From the NCBI GenBank assembly GCA_000969725.1, contig JXSR01S062613.1: a stretch of DNA of 38,977 nucleotides; one strand, 5' to 3'. The position numbers were made by a program, and so were the translations under genes. The DNA comes from Ophiothrix spiculata. Its lineage: Eukaryota; Echinodermata; Ophiuroidea; Amphilepidida; Ophiotrichidae. The notes under the pieces were generated by a model. It saw only the letters and a program-made list of their open reading frames with translations. It ran no database searches and had not been told where the DNA came from. This document shows, one piece after another, positions 10,861 to 21,483 of this stretch; position 1 is the first letter of the stretch, and each line of letters begins with the position of its first letter.

Positions 10861-13227
10861 AAGTCGATGTTTATTAGTTCATATTTACCAAACTTCATTA
10901 TATGGCTGTCAGGAATTCTTCAAAAAGATAGGCTGACAGGAAAGAATTATGAATTTCAAACTTGAAAAAATATTCGCTGCCAGTTAATAAAGATAATTTA
11001 GATATTGCATGGATTACTCTTTCAAGGCTGTGTAAAGTCTAATTTAGTCTAGAACTGTGAACAATTTCTATTTCAAGAATAATTAATCAGGGAATTAAAT
11101 TATTCCTGGAATAACTTTGTGAATATAGGCAAATGAGTTGCACTATATGGACATTCAATCTTGCATCTGTATTCATGGATCCAATATATGGAACAGACTT
11201 TGAAATAGTTGTATATATTAGCCAAAACTATGCTATAGTATACCTTAAAGATTCCACAGTAAAAATTCATATGCATTTATTTTTTCTGGTAGCAGTAAAT
11301 AAAAGTTATGAGCATCATCAAACAAATTGGCAACATTTATCATGGTAATAATTGATGGCAATAATTCATGAGAACATACAGCAACTGTTGACAATAAATC
11401 TTGTCAACAAACAGCGATTGATGACAATAAATCATGAGAAATTATCCTCGTGATGAAACAAACACCTGGCAAACAGGCCGTGATAAATTAACACTTACTG
11501 TCACATCATTCAAAAACATATTGATTCAAAATTTAAAGAGACAATCAATTAGTGAGAATGACCTATCTGGAATGTCATGGAAGCAAAATAATTTGTAGTT
11601 TTTGCACTGTCTGCAGAGCTTACGAGTACAGTAACTCACTCATAAAATGAACAAGCTTTACCCCACCTTCATTTGGTTGTAATTGCAGAGAATTTTGTAT
11701 TTTTAAATTAAACTAAAAATTAAATTGTATCCATATCAGAATCAATGGTGATCATTTTACATGAAATGCACAGAAATAAATTAAAACATAGTAAATCTGG
11801 TATCATGGTATTGACACTATAAGAATCCTTCATTGTTAATCTGGAATTGTTTATTTGGCACGATCAATCAACACCAGAATTACAATTAAGGAATAACCTA
11901 CAACTTCGATGACCAAGAAGCACAGTTTGAAGTCAAAGAATCTGTATCAGTCTGGATTGGAAAAAAGTAGGTTGGACCAAGGCCCCATTTCATAAAAGTG
12001 AATATCATTTTAAGTTGGGAACTTTAGATGAATTGTTCATTGTAACGCTGGATGGAGATAATAAGTTTGAGGATATCACTTTAACAATAATATTACTATC
12101 TTTATATTTCTATAAGGGAATTTCACAGGAAGACTTGAAATGGTTCATATAATAAACAAAAAGATAGAATTCTACAATTATCAATTAATACCTAAGATGA
12201 TCTTATGACTTTAATAAAATAGCCAGGACCCAGGACACAAAGGTTAACACCCTGTCTCAAGGAAATATTCTATAAAATAAAATAAAATAAAAATATTTGT
12301 TAGATATTTGTACACAGGTTTTGGATTTGATAAAAAATACCCACCTGGTTTTAGAGCATATACAGAAATGGGCTCATATGTAATGGTGATAAAATAGAAC
12401 AAACAGAGTATAAAACTTCTGCATCCTGGATAGGTTTTGGATTATTACAAAACTGCTTTGTATGCAGATAAACTTGAGCTGTACTCTTTTTCTGTGCATG
12501 TAGACAACATTAGATTAGAAGATAATTATAGACTTCAACCCGAGGTGATCAGGACTGAATGCTGATTCTGCATATGAGTACATGGAATAAATGTAATATT
12601 CCTTAACATCAGATATTGACAAGAAACATTCTGTATTTTGACTGGAAAATTGTAAAATCATTGCAAAATTGTGTGCCAAAAACATACAGCAGTTTTTCAG
12701 GCGTCTTTAAACATTTTACTCTGATTCAAAATTGACACATTCATAAAGCTTTATCTATTATTAGCAAAAGGTTTTGCCAGATATGTTGAATTTGGTCAAA
12801 GATTATGAAAATGGAGCCAATGTGAATTTGAATCTCACATCAGATCAAGTATCATGTCAATAAACTGCCCATTCCCTGACTCTGTTAGTGCAGGTGTCCT
12901 ACAAAACCAAAATCACATAGATTGGTGGGAATTGAGCACACGACCAAACAAAAGAAATACACATTTTCACTACATACATTTTTCTAATCTTGCAGAAGTC
13001 CTTGGCATCTCCTAGCTATTGCTAATGTTAACTCCCTCGTTGGACATACACCACCGCATTGGATAAGCAAAATATAGGATAACTACTGACCAAAACGTCT
13101 CCATCCTCCTGACACAAGAGTTTTTTCCATGTGAATCTCCTTTAAGCAGCTTAATCTGATGTAGGTTCTGATGCAGATAAGTTGGTCATGATGCTGTGAT
13201 AATTCTACAAAAGCAGAAGTGCCTCCC
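10861..13227. other. Downstream flank / possible 3' UTR of exon D
   Basis: AT-rich, no supported coding frame. On the minus strand this follows the stop of exon D, so part of it may be 3' UTR. A possible AATAAA is at 11855-11850, with others further on, and none stands out. A short (AAAAT)n tract lies at about 12274-12292. At 11343-11440 there are loose repeats of GATGACAATAAATCATGAGAA. Confidence 0.35.
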
Positions 13228-13335
13228 CTACTGCTGGTTTTCAGTCTTGTCATCACGGGTAAGAACGATAATAATGGTGATGATGACCACCACAGCCACT
13301 ATGACGGCACTCCATATAATGTAACACATCATTTT
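13228..13335 (-). CDS. STX1: Syntaxin-like alternative terminal exon D, divergent anchor with polar tail
   Basis: Seen: minus-strand acceptor TTGTCCTGATTTCTGTTTACAG (CAG at 13338-13336) followed by 36 codons starting KMMCYIIW and ending TAG at 13230-13228. A very V/I-rich helix of about 20 residues (8-25) is followed by a hydrophilic tail TRDDKTENQQ. The splice phase matches exons A-C. It differs from them: the second lysine is Met, there is one cysteine instead of a pair, a Trp lies in the span, and there is a 10-residue polar C-terminus that would face the extracellular or lumenal side. Inferred: the most distal and most diverged member of the anchor-exon set. Syntaxins normally end at or within a few residues of the membrane span, so the tail is unusual. 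It could instead be the last exon of another single-span protein, but its position and phase favour syntaxin. Confidence 0.65.
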   Translation of the reverse strand, partial: KMMCYIIWSAVIVAVVVIITIIIVLTRDDKTENQQ

Positions 13336-13935
13336 CTGTAAACAGAAATCAGGACAATTGAGTTATGGTTTATCTATAGAGCATGTCCTTTGAATTTTCA
13401 CCTATTAGAGACTTTCTATGTAAAAAAATTGTAACTTTCTGCTCATTCTGTGAGAGCCAATTTCAAATGAAGAAAAAGGTTGGAAATTGTACACATAATC
13501 TCTTAATTTTTTTCTTCCAATTTCACACATAAGGCATCAATTCAGGATGTTTATTCTGCAATGTTCAAATTTCATTCTTAACAAAGGAAACTAAATGTTG
13601 TCCTTCAACTGTATTAGTGTAAGGCCTCCATTTTCCTGCGAGACAGAAAACTGCCACACCATTTCATTGAGGCAGATCAGACAACCTAAGTGAGGTTTTC
13701 AAAAAGCTAAAATTTGAAATAATCATGCAAGTATAAGAAAACATGGTGTTTATATGCATGGTTTTGTGTAATTTGGAAAATAACAGGAAACTAGAATATT
13801 TGAAAAATGAAATTTTTATTTACGAAAATGGGGAAATGATGGCTGTACTTTTAACTAAAGTGTTGTCTCTTACAAGGTATAGGGTGCATAGATCACTGGG
13901 AGGCGATATCAGAGAATGCACGTATTTGATGTTTT
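13336..13935. other. Intron between exons C and D, proximal part
   Basis: About 600 bp of AT-rich sequence upstream (minus strand) of exon D. It holds the branch-site and pyrimidine-tract region for the D acceptor next to the exon. I see no ORF or recognisable repeat in the rest. Confidence 0.5.
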
Positions 13936-15174
13936 ATACTGTGGACATTATACCCTTGCCTTTATTGCATAATGCATTTACCATTTATGCATACTATGCA
14001 CATAATGCATTTACCTTTATATGAATACTGTACTTGCCTTTCATGCATACTGTGTATATAATGCATTTACCATTTATGCATACTGTACTTGCCTTTCATG
14101 CATACTGTGTATATAATGCATTTACCATTTATGCATACTATGCACATAATGCATTTACCTTTATATGAATACTGTACTTGCCTTTCATGCATACTGTGTA
14201 TATAATGCATTTACCATTTATGCATACTGTGCACATAATGCGTTTGCCTTTTATGAATATTGTGCACATAATGCATTAACCATTTAAGCGTGCTGTGCAC
14301 ATAATGCATTTATCCTTTATGCATACTGTGCACATAATGCATTTACCATCTATGCATACTGTGCAAATAACGCATTTGCCTTTATATGCATACTGTGCAT
14401 AGAGCATTTGCCTTTTGTGCTTCCTATGCAAATAATGCACTTGTCTTTTATGCACAAGAAACCTACTGTGGACACAATGTATTTGCCTTTTGCATTCTGT
14501 GCACATAATACATTTGCCTTACATTTATACTGTGCACAAAATACATTAGCCATTATATGCAAAATATGCACACAATGTTTTTACATTTCTTTACATACTG
14601 TAGACATAGTGCATTTGCCTTTTGGGCTTTCTATGCACATAATGTAGGCCCACTGTGCACACAATGCATTTGCCTTTTGCATACTGTGCACATAATATAT
14701 TTGCCTTTTATATGCATACTGTGCACTATGCACATAATTCGCTTGCCTTTTATGCATGGGGCCTTCTGTGCACATAATGCACCTGCTTTTTGTACATACT
14801 GTGCACAAAAGCATTTGTCTTTTGTGCATACTGTGACTGTGCATATAATGTATTTGACTTTTGTAAACTGTGTGCATACAGCATTTGTCTTTTATGCACA
14901 GGCCTAACTGTGCACATAGTGGATTTACCATTTTTGTGCTAGCAAGCTGTTCACATATTTTATTTGCATTTTACTCACATTGTGCAAATAATGTATTTGT
15001 CTTTTATGGACATTGTGTTCATAATGTATTTGCCTTGTGCACATACTGTGCACATATTGAATTTGCCATTTAAGCATATTGTGCAACAAATAAATTTGCC
15101 TTTTGTGCATTCTGTGCACAAAATGCATTTGCCTTCTGTGCATACTGTGCACATAAAGCATTTGCCTTTTCCTT
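13936..15174. repeat. 1.2-kb minisatellite, ~33-36 bp units
   Basis: A tandem array of about 35 imperfect units built on TGCATACTGTGCACATAATG followed by CATTTGCCTTTTA. Units vary in length (about 30-38 bp). Near its left end a higher-order unit of about 152 bp is repeated: the stretch from 13991 recurs at 14143 for roughly 100 bp without visible change. Several reading frames are open on both strands through the array, because most units lack stop codons in those frames; I regard these ORFs as by-products. The array lies in the intron between alternative exons C and D, so its length sets part of their spacing. Confidence 0.95.
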
Positions 15175-15354
15175 TGTATGATGGAAACATGATGCTAATA
15201 AAGATCTGGAATTTTAATCCAGCACGGTCTTACTAAAACACAATTATCAAAAGAACAAACCTTAATATTCCACTTGTGCCTTTTCGTTGATAAAAAATAT
15301 TTAAAACAAAAAATTAGAAAAAACATGCTTACATTTTCTGTTGTGTTGTAGATA

Positions 15355-15441
15355 TCATAGAATACTAGCAAGAGTAGATGCTAATATAATCACCAGCACA
15401 AGTATACAAATTATACAGCATAGAGCTATATAAAACTTTTT
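15355..15441 (-). CDS. STX1: Syntaxin-1-like alternative terminal exon C (transmembrane anchor)
   Basis: Seen: minus-strand acceptor TTTTGCTCTTTCACAG (CAG at 15444-15442), then 29 codons beginning KKFYIALCC and ending in TGA at 15357-15355. The peptide is a single hydrophobic span rich in I, L and V with a third cysteine at residue 12. The phase is identical to exons A and B, and the K-K-aromatic/I-Y-I-A-x-C-C pattern is shared with B. Inferred: a third copy of the syntaxin-1 anchor exon, about 1.1 kb downstream of B. Because each copy carries its own stop, choosing one excludes the others from the protein. No internal stop or frameshift is present, so it looks functional rather than decayed. 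Expression cannot be judged from sequence alone. Confidence 0.8.
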   Translation of the reverse strand, partial: KKFYIALCCIICILVLVIILASTLASIL

Positions 15442-16079
15442 CTGTGAAAGAGCAAAATTATATAACATAAAATCAGATAAAGAAATCATCTGAGTGACAT
15501 TTACACTGAGAAAGGCTTCTGTTGTGATAAGGCTTTGGGGTGATGAGGTAGATGCAACCTTGTGTCAAATCAAAGTCAAAAAATATTCTTATTTTAACTT
15601 TATCTTATTTATTTTTAGGATTCCTAGCAATCTCAAAAATCATCTGTACACAAGTTGATCATTTACTCTCACCTAAAGATTGTTTTTTAAAATGATTGAT
15701 TGGGATTTGTTAAGTCTGTTTGAACAAATTGATTTGTCTCCACTTTGTATCCACAACACAAGCATTGTTTCTCAGTGTAAATGTTTCCAACATCAAATAA
15801 GATAAACATGTTGAAGCAAAGATGATGCAAAATTAAATAAAAAAACATATTGACCTTCTTTACCTCCTATGAAACAAGGTTCAATTTATTTAATTGATTT
15901 TTAGGTGATTGCGGTGGATCACCTGTGGTGGTTGCTTGGTATATAATTGTGTGCCTTAACATCAGTATCCCTATTCCTCCAACAAATAAAAATCAGAGTG
16001 GAGGGCCATATTGCATGTACATGCAAGCAGCAACCGGCACTTTTGTTTCAAAGGTCCAAGAAATAATAGCACTGACTTA
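15442..16079. other. Intron between exons B and C
   Basis: AT-rich sequence with no supported ORF. On the minus strand it would be the 3' UTR or flank of exon B and then the intron before C. Possible AATAAA signals on the minus strand are at 15890-15885 and 15613-15608. No other repeat was recognised. Confidence 0.4.
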
Positions 16080-16369
16080 TGCTGCTTTCATACTAATTGT
16101 CGCTTTGCAGCTCTGTCGCTTGCTTCGTTTCACACTTTTGTAGCTTTGCAGTTTTGTCGCTTTGCAGATTTGCCGCTTCATGTCGCTATGAAGGTTGAAT
16201 TCATTTCAACTCGAAAATCTTGTCATGCAACAAAATTTTGCAGATATCGATTATCTCAGCGACATGTAGCTTTGCCGCTACCCGGGCCGCTATGACAACC
16301 GGAAGCGGTTTGCAAAAAATATACGACACAGCGACAAAGCTTCAAAATTACACAAGTATGAAAGCAGCA
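16080..16369. mobile_element. Harbinger-type MITE with TTA target duplication
   Basis: A 290-bp element with inverted ends TGCTGCTTTCATACT.../...AGTATGAAAGCAGCA and a TTA direct repeat on each side (16077-16079 and 16370-16372). The left half contains tandem repeats of GTCGCTTTGCAG-like units that reappear inverted on the right (AGCGACAAAGCTTC). The 3-bp TWA target duplication is typical of PIF/Harbinger transposons. It has no coding capacity. It inserted about 100 bp downstream of exon B. Confidence 0.75.
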
Positions 16370-16470
16370 TTAACCTCCATTAATTTGCATCATCTGTGTT
16401 TCAACGCAACTGAAAATCGGATAGTGCTTACTTATTTCATTCATGGTTGCTAGCGGTGATAATGATGGCA

Positions 16471-16554
16471 TCATAGATTGGGTATAATGGAAACAATAAT
16501 TATGACTACCACACCTATGAGTACTGCACAACATATGGCGATGTAGATCTTTTT
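16471..16554 (-). CDS. STX1: Syntaxin-1-like alternative terminal exon B (transmembrane anchor)
   Basis: Seen: a minus-strand acceptor (TTTCATTTCATCTCCACAG, CAG at 16557-16555) precedes 28 codons starting KKIYIAICC and ending TGA at 16473-16471. The body is a V/I-rich hydrophobic helix and the last residues are IIPNL. Codon phase at the acceptor is the same as in exon A, and the nucleotide sequence is clearly related to A (shared AAAAAGATC, ATATG-TGT, GTACTCAT and GTCATAAT blocks at matching places). Inferred: a duplicated last exon of the same syntaxin-1-like gene, alternative to A, C and D, giving the protein a slightly different anchor while keeping the Lys-Lys and Cys-Cys features. A Harbinger-type MITE sits about 100 bp downstream of its stop. 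Possible AATAAA signals are at 15890-15885 and 15613-15608. Confidence 0.85.
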   Translation of the reverse strand, partial: KKIYIAICCAVLIGVVVIIIVSIIPNL

Positions 16555-17404
16555 CTGTGGAGATGAAATGAAAAGTGAGGAAAACATGCGGATAATAATA
16601 ATAATGAAAATACAAAGTAGCTTAATGGTAAATATTGATAGGTTGCCCCAGGGGATTGGTCAAAGTAGACTTTAGGACATTCCACTATTCTCTAAACCTC
16701 CAAAAAATTTATTTAGCTGTTATAAATACATCAAATAATGAACGTTTCTTATTTGTGCACTATTTTCATCCAATTAAAAGAAAATCACTTGTACCATCCT
16801 ACATTCATTATTTGCATTTTATTTGGTTAACAATTGACAATATTTGACTTATATATAATAGGTGAACGGGAACCTTATATCACATAACCCCAATTCTCCT
16901 AATCAGCACTATTACACTGTATATGATCATGGTATGCAGGACAAGATGAATTTTTCATGATTAAGCTAATTGGCTTCATTAACTAGGCCCTTAGCTAAAT
17001 TAAACCACTCGAATGCAAACTGAAGAGTACATAAGAGCCATGTTTTGTTCACCCAAAAGTACTTTAAAAAGGACAAGGAACTCAAAATGTAGATCAGGTT
17101 ATGAAATATAGCATAAATTAGCGATTTTGGATACTAACTATCCTGGGCTAACTATGCTTACATAACCAAGAATTCATATCAAACAATAGAGGGGGTGATT
17201 TTCTGCAAAGAAAATAGCTCTCATCAATGCTGCAATCATATATATATGATAGCCACGGAAAGCTTTATCTATACAGAGAGTGGGCTTTCACAATGTGATG
17301 TAAATGCAATGCAAATAATGCAAAATGAAATAGCCACAATGGCAAAACAGACTAGCAAACACCAAATGACAAGATAGCACAATACAAAATACTGTATAAG
17401 TGGT
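16555..17404. other. Intron upstream of exon B, no other feature
   Basis: AT-rich sequence of the long intron between exons A and B (minus strand). Besides the exon B acceptor next to 16555, I see no supported feature. Confidence 0.4.
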
Positions 17405-17480
17405 ATTTTTCGCGCTACATTTATTTTCGCGCTTTTCACGCAAAATGAGTTTAGCGCGAAAATAAATGTACCGCGAAAAT
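17405..17480. repeat. 76-bp palindrome with CGCGAAAA arms
   Basis: ATTTTTCGCGCTACATTTAT and its inverted partner ATAAATGTACCGCGAAAAT bracket a second inverted pair TTTTCGCGCT/AGCGCGAAAA. A compact MITE-like hairpin, notably CpG-containing in an AT-rich background. Confidence 0.8.
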
Positions 17481-17859
17481 TAATGTGGATGTGTTGCAAA
17501 TGTAATTGCTCCATGTATATTACACTAATGTGCTTAAGCTTTAACTTGCTGATATGCACTTCACAAAAGCAAAAAAATATTAAGGATAACAATGACCTAT
17601 ACAAAAAAATGCATTATAAAGATCACAATGACTTACAATAGAAAAAAACGAAATGCATAAAAATCAAGCTGACTAATAAAAGTAAAGCAAAAAAGCTTAA
17701 ATTCCAGCAAGAATTTAACAACTTAGTATGATTACTTAAGTATATACATAAGAAAAAAATAAGATGTATCCCCAACATCATGTCTTTTTAATCTAAATGG
17801 ATTTTTAAAAAAAATAGTATTTGTAATGATGGATATTTGAACGTAGCAGTAAAAAAACT

Positions 17860-18003
17860 AGAATGTTCATATTTTTAAACCTCTACGCAACTCATTTTTG
17901 CTGCTGACCAGAGCACTTTCACTGGATGCCAGTGGATCCTGCGAAAGTGCTCCGGTGAGTACCAAAAACGAGTAGCGTAGAAGTTTTAAAATATGAACAT
18001 TCT
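17860..18003. repeat. 144-bp foldback element
   Basis: Ends AGAATGTTCATATTTTTAAA and TTTTAAAATATGAACATTCT. Inner inverted blocks CTCTACGCAACTC/GAGTAGCGTAG and CAGAGCACTTTC/GAAAGTGCTCCG meet at a central CACTGGATGCCAGTG. No coding content. The flanks from 17481 and up to 18471 are AT-rich with no other feature seen. Confidence 0.85.
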
Positions 18004-18471
18004 AAAATAGTATTTGTTTTTTGTTTTTGATGATGACGACGTTCAAAGTTGAGAAATATTTGTTGAGCAACTGTTTTTCACTTTACACTTTTACATTTAG
18101 AAAAAGAAACCAAATGACCATTAGATCCAAGCCTAACATATCATCTCAAAAGACTTTGGATGCCTTTTGCACCAACATTTTATTGGAGAAACTTTCATCC
18201 TTTATGGCAAAATTTCAAGAAATTTGTTTTATGACAGTTTGAGTGATTCTAATCCAAACCCAGTAATAGTTTTTGCTGTTATGAATGGTGTTCTTGCTAA
18301 GGCAGTAAAGCACATAATTGGCACAGAAGCCAGGAAAATTGGCACCACAGGTTTCTGGTAAATGTGTGAAAAGATTATTTTTCTTGCTTTATTCAAGCTA
18401 ATTTTTAGCCTCAAAATTGGTTGAAATTGTGCAAACTCAAAAACCTTAAAGAGAACACCATTAATAAAGAT

Positions 18472-18732
18472 TAAATGTGATGGCTCACCCCAAAAGGTGA
18501 GACTTTGATGTTGATATCAATTTTGAAGTTTTAATTTCAACTGTTGCGGCATTTTCTAAGCTAAAAAATGACACCTTACTTGTTAAAATTGATCAAGGTG
18601 ATCAAATTTTATAAAAGAAAATCTGTTGGAAATTCTTGATATTTTCTTTATTTTTTGCTGCCTATTTTTACCAGTTTCTTGAAAAGTGTTCTGTCGCAAA
18701 GTCCCCTTTTTCGGGATAAGCCATCACATTTA
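18472..18732. mobile_element. MITE with TAAATGTGATGG termini
   Basis: Ends TAAATGTGATGGCTCACCCC and, inverted, GGGATAAGCCATCACATTTA. An inner AAAAGG..GACTTTG block is also inverted at the right (CAAAGTCCCC). TA at both ends suggests a TA target. Its interior (AAGCTAAAAAATGACACCTT) resembles that of the 20688 element, so the two are probably one superfamily. Confidence 0.75.
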
Positions 18733-18806
18733 TCCTAAAAATCATCTAATAAAGTCTTTTAGTTTCCTTTTGGCCAAATTATAAACAAACAAATACATCA
18801 AATTAA

Positions 18807-19891
18807 TAGAACATATCTATAATTGACATACTCCCGTCGTTGATGGGGTAAATCTACAGAATCGGACGGGGAACGGAACTCAGAGCGAGATCAAGTAGTG
18901 TATGTATCATAAAGACTCCCAAAAAAGTATCGCCTCGTCTCGAAAAAATGGCTCGTACGCCAATAAGGTACTCGCAAACGTAATTTGAAGATATTGTGAA
19001 CAAGCGCTGGAATTTCAGCTTTCATCTGACACCCTATTTTGGATAATTGACTGAGAAACATCAAAGTTATGAACTTTTAAAACCCTCGAGGTCGGTTTTT
19101 AAAAGTTGCTAATTTCAATTTTCGCACTGTACAAACCAGTAACGCAAGAGTAAGGATGATAATGAGGTGAGTTTCGTCACTGGAACACACGGTCATTGGT
19201 ATCTAAGCATTATCCATCAACAATCATCAAGATTTTTTCATTAATTCATTGTTATAAATAATGAGAAAACGACATAAAACGAGAGAAACGACATTCAATT
19301 GGTAGTCAATACTGGCATTAAAGACATGGCGCAGGTACCAGACCACACAGAGGACGAATAACGGCGCGCAATGTTTTTTTTTAAGGCTGGTATTAAATGC
19401 CTACCAGACCAGTTGAATCTGAAGTTTTATATTGTTTCTCATCATTAATAAGATGAAAACAAAAACAATATCTTGATGGATGATGGTTAGAATGACATAT
19501 GGTTTGGAAAAAAAAAAACCGCAAGCTTCAGTGACCAAACTCACCTCATCTTGATCCTTAGGTCTGCACTACTGGTTTGTACAGTGCAAAAAATGAAATT
19601 AGCAACTTTTAAAAATTGACCTTGAGGGTTTTAAATGTTCATAACTTTGGTGTTTCTCAGTCAATTATCCATAATAGGGTGTCAAATGAAAGCTAAAATG
19701 CCAGCGCTTGTTCACAATATCTTCAAATTACGTTTGCGATAACCGTATTGGCGCAAGAGCCATTTATTCGAGACGAGGCGATACTTTTTTGGGAGTCTTT
19801 ACTTGGCCTCGTTCTGAGTTCTGATTCCCCACCTGATTCTGTGGATTTACCCCACCAACAGCGGGAGTATGTTAATTATAGATATGGTCTA
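18807..19891. mobile_element. 1.1-kb giant foldback element
   Basis: Arms of about 370 bp (18807-19184 and 19531-19891) are inverted copies, ending TAGAACATATCTATAATTGA and, inverted, TAGACCATATCTATAATTAA. Landmarks in both arms: ACTCCCG, GGGTAAATC, GACTCCCAAAAAAGTATCGC, TTTGAAGATATTGTGAACAA. The central 350 bp is itself partly palindromic (ATCCATCAA...). No ORF for a transposase. It may have moved as a foldback-type element with a TA target. Confidence 0.85.
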
Positions 19892-19900
19892 TAGCATGTA

Positions 19901-20118
19901 TATCAAGGGTTGAGAGACACAAGGCCGTATTTGCATAGGCAACAATCCCCAGAACATAAGGTTTCAGACCTGATGGTGCTCAAGGTGAATGATCTACATG
20001 TATTACACATGTGCATCAATAACATTCATCTGGATAGACTCATTAGGTATTTAAATCGTTTGTTCTAGGGATTGATACCTGTGCAAATATGGCCTTGTGG
20101 CTCTCAACCCTCAATATA
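19901..20118. mobile_element. 218-bp MITE
   Basis: About 45-bp inverted ends: TATCAAGGGTTGAGAGACAC at the left and GTGGCTCTCAACCCTCAATA at the right, extending through AAGGCCGTATTTGCA and AATCCC. It immediately follows the giant foldback. Frame 20089-20385 partly overlaps it and is not a gene. Confidence 0.75.
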
Positions 20119-20342
20119 ATGCTCAGTCACATTTACATAGATAGGCATAAAAGAGGCTTGGCATGTAGGAAAAGTAATAAATCCGGCCAGGCATCTCAGG
20201 CAGGAACCGGTCAGGGAGCTCTGTCAATTCAAAGCTCACATACACTCCATTGCTCATTTTACACCAAAACCTGCAAGCTCTCACACAGATACCAATATTT
20301 GTGCTTACTTAGACTTTCCACAAGTACAAGTAAAGCCCATAT

Positions 20343-20428
20343 ACCCAGCAAACACAATACATTTTTTAAACGTTTCAAACTTTAGAAACATATTTTACCA
20401 TTTTAAAACATTTTTTGTTTACTGGGTT
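20343..20428. mobile_element. 86-bp MITE with ACCCAGCAAACA termini
   Basis: Ends ACCCAGCAAACA and TGTTTACTGGGTT with internal AACATTTTTT/ATTTTTTAAACG inverted sequence. Short, non-coding. Confidence 0.6.
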
Positions 20429-20687
20429 GTGACCTAGCTGAAGTGATGCTATACACAGCTCGCTTGCACCATGCTCAAAAATATAATGTGCTAGAACTCA
20501 GTTGATATTCGATTAATGGCCATTCTTAATTCGCCGCAACTCACTCAAACTTACGCCAGTTGGAAGTCCAAGAGAAGTACACCAGGTGCTCTTTATAAAT
20601 GTGACTGTCAGGCATCAGTCTCAAATCCAAGAGAGCTCTTCCCACTCAAATTAGAAATTAAAACAATTGGTCAAAAATCTTTCTAAA

Positions 20688-20974
20688 TGTGACCCGTCAT
20701 ATTGAAAGGTACCATAAGGGTCCCAAAATGAAAATTGATTTTTGGTCTCATCTGAAAGATTATATTTTAAGCTTTAAAATGACACCTTGCTTTTACTTAT
20801 TGGATGTTCGATTGCAAAGTTACATCCAAATTGGTAAAAGGCTTCAAGCTGATTCAGAAAACTATAGTTCTGAGAAAATCAAGTTTAAAGTTTCTGTACT
20901 GGTAAAGCTTCAATGGCCCGTACATGTAATCTACTATGCCGGTATTAAGGTACCTTTCGATATGATGGGTCACA
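20688..20974. mobile_element. 287-bp MITE with TGTGACCC termini
   Basis: Inverted ends TGTGACCCGTCATATTGAAA and TTTCGATATGATGGGTCACA, continuing through GGTACC...TAAGG. A direct repeat of about 30 bp (ACAATTGGTCAAAA...TTTCTAAATGTGACC) lies at both borders (about 20663-20694 and 20972-21002). The 101-codon frame from 20689 is internal to the element and has no known domain. Confidence 0.8.
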
Positions 20975-21277
20975 ATTGGTCAAAATCTTTCTAAATGTGA
21001 CCTAGGCATACACATACATACAAATAGTTCAAACATCATGTACAGTACATAAAAGAACAATCAAATTCAAAGATATCTGAAAAGACTCAATAAAGACTGG
21101 CATACAAAATAATAAGCATACAACGTAGTCACAGTTTTATTTGAAGTATATAAAAACAACCATACAAAACAAAACATGCTATATAAAACTTGCCTGTGTT
21201 GTGTGGATCATCTTAACCAGAATCCATGTGAAAGCTCGGATTTAATCTATATACACTATAGGACAAACAATGATTTA

Positions 21278-21365
21278 TTGGACAGTGTAAACAAAAATCC
21301 CGAGTGCAGGGCCCCATTGTTTGTGAATGCAAGCCCTGACATGGATTTTTGTGTAAATTGTCAAA
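21278..21365. repeat. 88-bp hairpin element
   Basis: TTGGACAGTGTAAACAAAAA and the inverted TTTTTGTGTAAATTGTCAAA flank an inner TGCAGGGC/GCCCTGACA inverted pair. Flank from 21003 shows nothing else. Confidence 0.7.
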
Positions 21366-21452
21366 TATATTTATATTGTGCCTATAAGTGCATGTTGATT
21401 TGACACTTACCATAGAGTTCAAATGTGAGACATAATAAAATGTATGATGTAG

Positions 21453-21483
21453 CTGGGACCATAAGTAGGTTTTATGGTCCCAG
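21453..21483. repeat. Perfect 12-bp stem-loop
   Basis: CTGGGACCATAA and TTATGGTCCCAG with a 7-base loop. Beyond it, 21484-22273 is AT-rich with no supported gene. Confidence 0.85.

Noticed and set aside
12430-12492. CAG followed by AAAAAG on the minus strand near 12491, looking like another anchor-exon start
   Set aside because: The translated continuation (KKSTAQVYLHTKQF) is not hydrophobic and does not resemble a membrane span.
14276-15236. Many overlapping open frames on both strands, with repeated Cys-rich peptides on the minus strand
   Set aside because: All lie in the minisatellite; open frames in several phases at once are a product of the repeat unit, not of coding selection.
20689-20994. 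101-codon plus-strand frame
   Set aside because: It spans a MITE from one inverted end to the other; a diverged copy at 9.5-9.9 kb does not keep the frame open.
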